Shown here piece after piece: positions 27,401-39,400 of a DNA stretch of 64,000 bases. Source of the DNA: Apostichopus japonicus (Eukaryota > Echinodermata > Holothuroidea > Aspidochirotida > Stichopodidae); assembly GCF_037975245.1 (NCBI RefSeq), contig NC_092570.1, forward strand, positions 6,679,001 through 6,743,000, written 5' to 3'. Each line of letters opens with the position of its first letter. Position 1 is the first letter of the stretch. Under the pieces are notes generated by a model. It had not been told where the DNA came from. It made no database searches and worked only from the letters and a program-made list of their open reading frames with translations. The position numbers were made by a program, and so were the translations under genes.

Positions 27401-30400
27401 GTTCTCTGTGTACATTCTGGCCAAATGTCTACCAGTAGCCAGGTAGCAAATGACAGCATGCTGATGAATAACAAAAACAATATTGCTTGCTCAGTTATAT
27501 GTTAAAATTAACTACCAAAGCAATTATGCACTTGAATTATTATGTAACTCTGCCAATGAGAAGCCACTGTCACAGTGGTAAACTACTTTCCATGAATCGT
27601 GCAAGAAAATGGCATTGCTGCATGGAAATGACCTAATTTGTTATCAGATGAACTGAGCTAAAGGAATGATCAATTCATACTGAAGCACTAACCACTCTGG
27701 CCTTGAGTAGCAAACCGCTGATAGACAGTACCGACAGTTACGTCTTTCAGTAGTAAGACAGCCACTTGTCGATTTCCTTTGCCATATCACGATTTGTAAA
27801 TTAATGACCCTTTCGTTGCAGCAAGGTGATGTGTACACATACGACGATTGCTCTCTTCGCTGCACCTGTGTGGACGGGGAAGAAAAATGCGAAGCTTACG
27901 GTTGCCGTGGTACCGAAGAATGTAAGGTCGTTGGCGGAGAGAGAGGATGTTTCTGCAAGGAAGGGTTGAAGTTCAACGGACAAGAGTGCTCCGATGGTAA
28001 TTGTGGACTGTTTTTTCCCTTTTCTTTTTAAAAACTGTCGCCATAAATTAGATGGAAATTCTTGGAAATGTTGGATTTTGATTTTAATCAGGAGGTGTTG
28101 CAAATGCTTAAAAAGAACAAAAATATTTGAAATTGAACATCTTCATCACTTTGTAGTACTGGATCAATTGAAGGCATGCAACTTCCCCTAGTGATGGCTA
28201 TTCAATGCGTTTACAATAAATATACTAACTAAGTCGCTAGTTCCGTTTGAAGCCTAATATCGCCGTCCATCAGATGTGTTTAAATTATCTGAGAGTATAT
28301 TATACAGTTTGTTGAATTTTGTATAAGAATAACAGCAGATGACAGACACATGGGTATGGATGGGAGAGAGAGGTGCCTTCGTCAATTCATCAGTAACTGA
28401 GTGATTAGATAATGAATAAATTTAGATAAAATGCCATACTTCATGCAAAAACTCTTCCATGGTAAACCTTTTTACAATAAAATACAGAACAAGCTGAATG
28501 CTTAATGCTTTGATAACAAACACATTTTTTTTAAGTTTACTCTATGTGTTGTTTGTAGAGCCTTGTTCTTGTCAAGTTTGGGGAGATCCCCATTACATCA
28601 CCTTCGACGGCCTGGCCTATGACTTCCAAGGAGATTGCGAATACGTTCTCGTGGAAACCTGCGACCATGGTGACCTGCCAACCTTCAGAGTCATCGGTAG
28701 CAACGACAAGAACCTTCCATCTCAGTTGGTCTCTTACCTGCGACGAGTCAGATTGGAGTATAATAACGTGGACTATGAGATACTCAGCACTGGTGTCATG
28801 AAGGTGGGAGGGGTAGCAGAGACTCTACCCTATACGACAGGAGGTACAGAACATGTAACCATTACGCTCCTACCACCAGGGAAAATAGTGAGTGAAAATT
28901 TATTTCCTGTTGTATTTTAACATAATAAAACCTATTTCTACAACTTTTTAAGGGGGGAGGGGGAATATGGAAGAAGTGAGGAGAGGGGGGGTTGGGGGTG
29001 AGAGAAGTTGTGTTTTGAAAATTATTTGTACTAAGATGTAGATAATATTATGTATTCAAAATAATAATTTTAATAAATATTACTTTATTACAGTTAAAAT
29101 ATTAATTTTAATCAGTGAAAATATTAAAAAATGGTGACACTGAGGAAATAAGCTGTTGTGTTTCATTAAAACCTACACTAATTATTAATGTCATCTCCAA
29201 TTATGAGTGAAGTATGGAATCATCTTGGTTCGTATTGATATTTTAAAATCAAGCGTTTGCCAATTACATAAAATTGCACAAAATGTGCCAAAAGTATTCA
29301 AAATGAATCTACTTGATGTTCTAATTAACCCACAAAAAACAAATTGTGTTTATTAAGCAATGTCTGATTAAATAATAAGATTTCTAGCTCCCTGGATTGT
29401 TGGGTTTCTAACCAATAGGGTTGTATCAATTAAATTGGGGTGTGATCCATAGTCACACACTATGCAAGGTACTGTGACTTGTGACTGGCACCCTTCCCCC
29501 TCCCCCTTTCCTCCCCCACTCGCACCCTCTCCCGCAAAGAAACAGGGGGATTGCCACCAACTAACAGCTGGGTCGCTCAGTGGATGGATTACAGGACTTA
29601 CAATGCTAAGGTCACATTTTTGACTGCATGCGGTTTTGGCCAAAAACCCTCTTTGCTCTTTTCAAAATGATTTCTAACTGACGGAAAATGCTTTTGAGAG
29701 TCTAACTTTGTCAACATTTTGAATATGAGTGACCATAATTTGGTGCTCTAGCATATTTAAGGGCATTACTAGTCAATGTTTCAGTCTTGGCTTGAGGTTT
29801 TAATGTGTGAATGTGATTACTTTCACCCTTAACACAGATGGTGGTCACTCACTTTGGTCTGAAGATGACTTTCACCTATGCTGATGCCGGTCTGACCGTG
29901 GAGGTCAGTCCTGACTACTACGAGGTACTGTGTGGTCTCTGTGGTACCTGCAATAAGGACCCTACCGATGAATTTGTCCTTCCCAGTGGAGAACTGGTAA
30001 GTTTACCCCTTAAAAATGTGACATTGGCAGTTGATAGGCCATCCCCTTTAAGTATAAGCCCTCTTGATGAATCTTATTAGTCATACAATTCTTGGTAATG
30101 ACTTATACACCACCCCACGGATTGTCTGATTTCACCCATGTGTTACCACTGTTCATCTCCTGATCATCGTGTGCAAATGCCTTAACATTTTCCATATGTT
30201 GGATTGAGCAGTTTCGGTTTTCATGCATCCAGTAGATATTCTGTAAGCAGTTGGACTTGATTTATTCATTTAAGGACAAGGAACATGTCTAGGGAAATTT
30301 TCCCTTATTCTGAATTTCCCACCTGTGAATAAATATGTACCCAAAAACAACCTGGTATAAATTAGTCACTCTCTTTCTCTGTGTCAGTCTGTGACGTTAC

Positions 30401-33400
30401 AAAAAAAAACAGGGTGGTTTGCCAAACAGCTACAGTCAGGGGTGAAAAAACCTATGGAATAAATGTCAAGTTCCAATATGTTATGAAATATTACAATACT
30501 GTGAATTGTTTCCAGTTCAAATGTTTTGTCATGTGAATTGTTTTCTATGCCCCATCATCCATACTTTTATACTTTGTTCAGATATTGTTTTATATTGTCT
30601 AATAAAACTTGTGGTATCTTTGACAGGCGGAATCTGCTTCAGCATTTGGTAATGCCTGGACTGTGGGCGATAAGCAGTGTACTCCAGACTCTGGGATAGA
30701 TCCTTGTGATGGCAAAGATGATGTCAGAGTGGGTGCAGAGAGTCTTTGTTACATCCTGAAAGCTGATGGTGAGTTTAACTACCCTTCAATTATTACAAAT
30801 ATTATCTGTCATATTTAATGTTATACACCTACGACAGTTTGTTGAGAGATGTCAAAGACCATTATATAACATGTACAGTTTATCACTGTGGTGTCACGGG
30901 ACTGCCTTACATACTTGCTATACATTCAAAACCTATTCCCTCCCACACCCTATCCCCTCCCACACCCTATCCCCTCCCACACCCAATCTCAAGCCTGGTT
31001 CATCTCAAGTATGGCTTATATCATAGTGACATTTGAGTTCTCCTACAGAAGAAAAAGAATACAGTTTAAAATTTACAACTTCCCAAAGCAACGACCCAAG
31101 CAGAATAACAGAAATCATCTTCAGAATTTTCTGATTCCAATGTAAAGCAGAGATAAACTCAATTTCCTTTCTCTGGTGTTGTTTAAGGTCCATTTGCCAG
31201 CTGTCATGAGTTTGTGGACCCTGATTCGTATTACAACAGCTGTGTTTATGATACTTGCGCCACCGAGGAGACGGACTCATTCTGTGCTGCCTTAGAAGCA
31301 TTTACGACCGCCTGTCGCAATGCAGGTGGTGACCCAGGACAGTGGTGGGAAGAAGTAGCAGAGTGCCGTGAGTCCATTTGCATCTTCATATTATTTAGCT
31401 TTTGAAATATTGTTATGGTAAATTTTGTCCTGGAAGGGGGGTAATTTAAATTCTACTCAAATTGAAAACTCAAGTCGCAGAAACATGGTTAATATCAATG
31501 TCTTATGCTGTTGTCTTGGTTACAGAGGTCATGTGTAATTTCCCTCAAAGTTTAGTTCAGTTTGCTAAAGTTGCTAGAGGCAGATTTTCTAGATGTTTTA
31601 ATCTTATCTGTGGCATATATGCACATGGTTTGTAAAGCAAGTTGCTCTCAGGTTTAGGACAGTCAGATATTTGATGTTCAGGAGAAATACTGCAGCTATG
31701 AATACACTGTTGCATTAGTTTTTAATTCTATACTGTTGAAAGGTCATCTGCCCAGAATTCAGGATGCTAAAACTGCCAAAATTTGCGAACAGTAAATTCC
31801 TCTATGCATGACTATTATGACCCTCAAAATAAGTTAATATGTAAAGTTTCAAATTAGTAAAAAGTAGATGTCTGGTTCATATTAAACTTGTTTTGTTACA
31901 CAGTTACTATTAATAAAACATTTTATGCATGTGTAAATTACTCAATTACATTAATACATATGTCACATTAGATAATCAGTCATGTTTGATTTTAGGAGTT
32001 CATATAAAATGATTATCATTCACGACACTGTGTGTTTTTAAAATGTGATCTCTGTCCAAACCTGACCTGGGTGATATGTACACCACCACGTCCAGGTTTT
32101 GATCCAGTCTAGCTGTGTATTAAAAGGGTCCTAATTCTTGACTCTGGTCTCATGTAATTGCAGCTGGACCTTGTCCCGAGGGCATGATATACACAGCGGA
32201 TGGCCCGGCCTGTCCCACCACCTGCTCCAGCAGAGATAATCCCATCGCCTGTGACATTCCAAATGTAGAGACGTGTGTCTGTCCAGATGGAAAGATTCTA
32301 GATGGAGATAAATGTGTTTATCCGAGAGAATGCGGATGCATCACTCCAGAGGATACCTACATCTCGGTATAAAGATCACATGTTCATTGTTGTCAATATG
32401 TTATGGTTACATTGGTAGTATAATGTATAAGTTATCTCAAAGATACTGTGAAATTAGTCAGTGACAATTTTATTAGTGAAGTTTATTTGACTGTGATGAT
32501 AGTATGGAAGTATATATTTAGGTTTGTCATACCTCACAGCTAACATATAATGGTTTGTAGGTTATATGAGGTATATAATACCTCAATAGTGTACAAGTAA
32601 TCTATGATTAAGTGAGGTATGTAATACTACTGCAAGGATATGACATATGTATGTGGGTGTTTATGAGGTATGTCATACCTCATAACTAATATCTAATGCT
32701 TTGTTGGTTACATGAGGTATTTAATACCTCATATAAGGTAGTTACACCATTGATTAAATGAGGCACACACTACTCTAAGGATGTAATAGAGGTATGTATT
32801 GATTTTATGAGGTATGCTCTACCTCATCATATGTGATACGTGTATTCAACTCATTATTTTTGGGTAACATCCTCAAGAATGGAATGTACCAGTTTTCATG
32901 TGTCTCTTCTTTCAGCCTGGCTCTGTCTATATCAATGAAGGATGTTCACAAAAGTGTACATGTATCCTGGGAGAGCTGGAGTGTGAGACCTACCAGTGTT
33001 CTGCTCAGGCCTCCTGCGAGGTGAAATCTGGAAACAGAGGCTGCTATTGTTCTGATGGATACGTTGGAAATGGCCAAGAGTGTGAGCTGGGTAGGTACCA
33101 CATCAGATTTATTCCATTTCCAAGCCTGGCAAAAGTAGGTCAGGGGTCTGCAGCCTCAGTGGTCTTGAGTCACTTAGGGGGCTTGGAAAAGTATGGGATC
33201 AACAATAATGTTTTATGATTTTCGTAATATAATATAGGAATTAAAAAAATAAATTCATTTTATTGTTTGGCATGGATAAGGATGCATCAGGTAAGATCTT
33301 CTGCCTGCCCACCAGAGAAAAATCCTTAAAGCCTTGAATTTCTAAAGACTATAAAGGGGCCCATCGACATTATTGATCCCAAGCTGTAAATTATCTCTCA

Positions 33401-36400
33401 AATCCCTTGTGTATATCCTAATGTTTACTAGCAAATTAAAGCTCAGTTTAAACTCCTTCATTTGAACCCATGCAATTCTGGTCAGTTAGATATATGATAT
33501 AATAAAAACTCATCTCAGATGTTGTATGTTATATAAAATAAAGCTATCAATGTACACCATTATTAAGGCAGTCTCTGCCCCATATATCTCACTGCATTGC
33601 ATCTGCTTCAAGGGGGATGCCTGTGGACAGACCAGAATAGGTAGCCTACTGAAAGATCACAAGCACTCAATTTTTTATTTCTCTCTGGACTTCAAGACAA
33701 ATATTCTCTCTAAATTCATCCTTTGACTTGGATTCTTTATAGCTGATTGTGAGTGTTTGATTTGGAGCAACCTTCACATCCGGACGTTTGACCTGGTCAG
33801 CTACTCACACAACATCGGATGCGAGTATATAATGGTCGCCGACAGAACTGGAACAGCGCAATTCGAATTGATCGGTGTCTTTGCACAAACTCTGCCGACC
33901 GTGCTGACTGCGCTCAGATTAACATTCGAAGACAGGTCGTACGTCCTGGGAAGCGACGGGCAACTAACAGTAGGTGGTGTTACCGTGGGAACCACTTTCT
34001 CAGATGACATTGTCACTCTAGTCCGCCTGCCGGAATCCAGCTCAGTAAGTAGATCTGTCTGTGTAAATGTGAGAATGTCGGAATAAACAGTTGGACTCGT
34101 GCATGGAATGGTTTATTATAATCGTATCTTTCTCAAAACTGTTTTTACGTTCACTGATGAAAGTCAATCTTTCCACCTTTTCCACAGATCCTTACGACAT
34201 CCTTTGGGCTTTCTATTCACTTTAGCATGTCAGGTGTGGCTTCTATTAAAGTGACCCCTGACATGAGGGGAGAAGTTTCTGGTTTGTGTGGAACCTGCAA
34301 TGCTAATGCAGGCGATGAGTTGACCTTGCAGAGCGGAACTGTGGTAAGCCTCTTTTTGTTGCGCAAAAATTCAAAATTCGATCAGATAAAACACAAAATT
34401 TAAAAAATTGGGTTCCATGGGAGAAGGTTGGCCATAAGTTATCACATCAAGTGACACTTTTTGCTGTTATTCATCTGATAGGATTTCATGATTGTTTTTG
34501 TAGTCAGCCACGAAGACATAGTTGCAAAAAGTAGCTTAGAAGAGCATGAAGTGCACACTTAGCTTGTATGTGAATCATGCTCATATATAGTAGGAAGTAC
34601 ATAGGGTGCTAGTCAGGTCAGGCACATTTGAAGTGTTTGATATCATCTATGGTGGGAAGGAGTAATTCACAAACTTGGCTCAAATTCTGGTTACGTTCTT
34701 GTAGTCCCGCGTTTTCGGACCATGTTTTGTGAGCGGGCTGTTGCTGTTGTTGGTCCTTGCCTGTGGAATTTTCTTCCTACTTATCTCAAAATGTGCTCCT
34801 GGATTTGTCTTTTGAAATGTTTACTTAAATCTTATCTTTTTAAGCAAGGTTTTGATGTCTAATCTGTTCTGCTTTCTTTTTGTATCTTTTTATGCGTTTT
34901 ATTCATTTACTTCTCTTTATTCTTCTTTTGTTGTACGGTACAACAGATTATATTTTATAGTTGTGTCACTTTATAAATTTTATTATTATTATTATTGTTA
35001 TATGATAATTTCACAAGTTGTCTATAAACTTTGCATACTGTGGTAATATGCATATGTAGCTGCACTAATCCATTAGACAGTGTAGGTTAAAGCCAAGTTG
35101 AAACCACTTTTTTTAAAATCTGAACAGCCACAATAAAAATGACTAAAATTGTTAACATGGCAAAAATAATTTGAAAACATTTTTTTTCGGTTATTCTCAG
35201 GCATTTCTGGAAAAATTAGACAAAATTTAAATGCATGTGCAAAGTTAAGGAAATTTTTCTCATTCTGGTGAACTCTGATCAAACCATTGATGATATTGCA
35301 TAGCTGAAGGACAAAATTAAAATACAGAGCAAAATCAGAGAGATCATCATTACTGCTGTCAGCAAAATACAAATATGCATGAACAGATGATAAAAACAAA
35401 GTGGTGTTCCCCTGGACTAAGGGATCTCTTGTTCTCTGGACCATAGGTTAAAACTAAACCCTGCCTCCAGATAAAGAATGTCGGCTATTTCTTCATCTCA
35501 CTTAGCGCGTTCTAGTGCGTTGAAATTCAAGTTTGTTGTTTTTTTCTCCCGTGTCTGAAGACTGGTGATATAGTTACCTTTGCTGCGAATTGGCTCACAG
35601 AGGAATGTTTGGCAACTCCACAAACAACGGATTCTTGTGGCAGTGATGAGGTGCAAGCTAGAGATAGGTGTTACTACCTCATCAATCCTAATGGTGAGTA
35701 GTATAGATTACTTGGGAATGAGGTACAAGCCAGAGATATATGTGTCACTACCTCATTAGCACTAATGGTGAGTAGTATAGACTACTTGGGAATGAGATAC
35801 AAGCTAGAGATATAGGTGTTACTACCTCATCAATCCTAATGGTGAGTAGTAGACTACTTGATAATGAGATACAAGCTAGAGATATAGGTGTTACTACCTC
35901 ATCAATCCTAATGGTGAGTAGTATAGATTACTTGGGAATGAGGTACAAGCCAGAGATATATGTGTCACTACCTCATTAGCACTAATGGTGAGTAGTATAG
36001 ACTACTTGGGAATGAGATACAAGCTAGAGATATAGGTGTTACTACCTCATCAATCCTAATGGTGAGTAGTAGACTACTTGATAATGAGATACAAGCTAGA
36101 GATATAGGTGTTACTACCTCATCAATCCTAATGGTGAGTAGTAGACTACTTGATAATGAGGTACAAGCTAGAGATATAGGTGTTACTACCTCATCAATCC
36201 TAATGGTGAGTAGTAGACTACTTGATAATGAGGTACAAGCTAGAGATATAGGTGTTACTACCTCATCAATCCTAATGGTGAGTAGTAGACTACTTGATAA
36301 TGAGGTACAAGCTAGAGATATAGGTGTTACTACCTCATCAATCCTAATGGTGAGTAGTATAGACTACTTGGGAATGAGGTCCAAGCTAGAGATATAGGTG

Positions 36401-39400
36401 TCATTACCTCATTAACACTAATGGTGAGTAGTAGACTACTTGATAATGAGGTACAAGCTAGAGATATAGGTGTTACTACCTCATCAATCCTAATGGTGAG
36501 TAGTATAGACTACTTGGGAATGAGGTCCAAGCTAGAGATATAGGTGTCATTACCTCATTAACACTAATGGTGAGTAGTAGACTACTTGATAATGAGATAC
36601 AAGCTAGAGATGTGTGTTACTACCTCATTAATACTAATGGTGAGTAGTAGACTACTTGGGAATGAGGTACAGGCCAGATATAGGTGTTACTACCTCATCA
36701 TTCCTAATCCCCCTTCCCTCTGAACATATTGTGTCTCTTATAACACTTTCGTGTGTTATGAAACTTTGAAAAAAAACATTCAAATCCAACAAAACAATCT
36801 CTTCTTGTTGTTAAATAAAAAGAAATGATTTCTGAAATGATTTCATCTAATCAATATTACTTTCTTCTTATTCTTGGTCAATGTAGTGGAATTATTGTAA
36901 TTTAAGTGAGACACCAGAAGTACCACATATTAGTAGAAGGTGATTCTATTAAATGTTAAAATCTCAAGTTGAATTCATTTTCAGTTTTCAATATGAATAT
37001 TCGAATATTTCTGCAGGTATCTTTGCCGATTGTCACGACTTTGTTATTCCCAATTCACACTACGAGACCTGCATCAACGATTTCTGTGTAGACGAAGCCT
37101 CCATCATAGACTGCTTCGCTGTGTACGCCACAAAGTGTCGAGCTGCAGGGGGACCAGCAATTAACTGGAGAACTGAAATACCTGACTGTGGTGAGTAACG
37201 GTTTGAGGTTTGCTGTGCTTTATACCATATTCAGTCAAGGGAGGGAGGGGGGAAGGAAGAGGGGGTAGGTAGATGGTGTATGTTTGAGAGAATATTTTTT
37301 CATCTTTAGTTTAGTTTAGAGACCCAAGGATCAGGAAGCCTTTAAATACAGTAGCTTATTTGAGACCCTATCCGTGTTAGATCGTGTAGATGTGTTGATG
37401 CTTGATCACTTATTAAATGGCAAACAGGATCAGATATTGTGATATGGTACGTACCAATTAATTAATTAATCAGAATTTTAGGGTCTCCAAAAGCCTGGTA
37501 TAGAAAAAGTGAAAGGGAAGACACTGCACAGTATCTTATTGTACATCTATCCATTTGGGACCTAATATTCTGTTCAGTAGAGTGAAAAATTCATAGTTAT
37601 TTCTTTGCTTTAAGAAATGACTTGCCCAGCCTCTACTACTTATTCAACATGTGCATCTGCCTGCACACCAAGCTGTGTGGATCTAGACGGCAGTGAAGAC
37701 TGTCTCCACGGGTGCATTGAGACCTGTTCTTGTAACTTTGGCTCCATCTTGAAGGACGGAGGGTGTGTCAAAGAGACGGAGTGCGACTGCTACACTGAGG
37801 AATACGGTATCATAGACGTAAGTTAATCATACTGCTACACTGAGGAATACGGTATCATAGAAGTAAGTTAATAATAATATAGCTTCATTTGTTATGATGA
37901 ATATCACATGTGCATGTTGTTATAAAGTTGATCTTGTCCATGAGTGTGGGACATTTTGGGAGTTGATATGGGGGGGGGGGGGAGGTGGGCTTGGGTGAGG
38001 CCGATGGTTTGGGTGAAATAGTCTTAATGGGTTTTAAGTCAGTGAGTCAGTGTATAGTACTTTGGCGGTATATTGATGGATGGAGAGTGCAGTCAAGAGC
38101 CAGAGTGTGAATGTTTCATTCTACAGTATCAGGTCTACAGTATCTGAGGACAACAGTATTACAGTATTAAAGTCTTTACAATCTTAACCGGTAATCTTTC
38201 ATTCTCTTCCTTGCCTCATCAGGAAGGTATAGTCCTGGTCAACGATGACTGCACAGCGACCTATGAATGTATTGATGGAACCGTTCAGACTAACGGGGAG
38301 TACGTCTGCTCACCAGATGCATTCTGTGGTGTGAAGGATGGAGTGCAAGGATGTCACTGCAACGAAGGTTTCGAGGGAGACGGTGAAACGTGCGAGCAGG
38401 TCGCTCAAACTCCAGCTGACTGTTATGAACTGTTGCTTAGCGGAGAGACGACGGACGGTGTTTACACCATCGCCCCTCCAGGCTATCCTGGTGGATCCTT
38501 GGAGGTCTACTGTGACATGACCACTGATGGAGGTGGTTGGACGGTATGTATTTTTCTTGCAATACTAATGTATCACAATGACTTTTATGGTCATCTGTAC
38601 CCCTCCATCTCCTCCCCCCCACCCCCTCACCTAAAGGAGCTATAGAAAGTAGCACATTCTGTACAGATGGAAGGATATGCCACATATTCTCCCCATTGAC
38701 TTATGCAGTAACATTGTCATAGTGTTATGGTTTCAACCAGCACAAACTACCTCCCACTTATATAGCTGACATAGCTGTCTCCCTGTTCCTACCCTTCTCC
38801 TCCTCCCTGTCCCCTCCCTGACCTGACCTCCCCTCTCCACTCTCCCCTCTCCTCTTTCACATTATCTGATATTAGCTAGAAGCATATACTCCATAGAAAG
38901 TAAGATTGATCTCTAATGTCTGCTTTTGACTGGTAGAAAGTATTTCTCATTTGATAGCTTTCAGATTCAGCTGTTCATGGCACCAATCCGTACCATGATT
39001 GCAAAAGAGTTTTAACTACAAGAGGTTGAATTTTTTAGTCAATGATTTCTAAACCTATTCATGCCTCAAGGGGTTTCTTACTCTGCTCTCCGTCCATCCG
39101 AAGACATAAAAATAGGTGGAAATTCCTTCAGTAACCAAGTCGTTTTCTTACTCCGTACCTCCATATAATGCACTGCAACTCATTTGACCAAGAAACCAAA
39201 ACCTGAAACATCTATAAATCCCCCCTCCCCCCCCCCTCTTTCCATCGTTCATGTGCCTGTCTTGATTCAAACAGTATAGGCTAAACTAGAAAGACAACAG
39301 TGATCATCTATTCCATGTATCCTTATTAAACGTCTTTCTCATATTTTACCTTTGCCAGGTTTTCCAAAATAGGCAAGACTTGAGTGTGGACTTCAACCGC

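Noticed and set aside
29565-29640. tRNA-like stretch GGGTCGCTCAGTGGATGG
   Set aside because: Has an A-box-like start but no convincing B box or end pairing; possibly a SINE relic, too weak to annotate.
36059-36397. 112-residue plus-strand frame of repeated [20 protein letters not shown]
   Set aside because: Reading of the 72-bp donor array in a frame different from exon 36; no independent start, domain or splice support.
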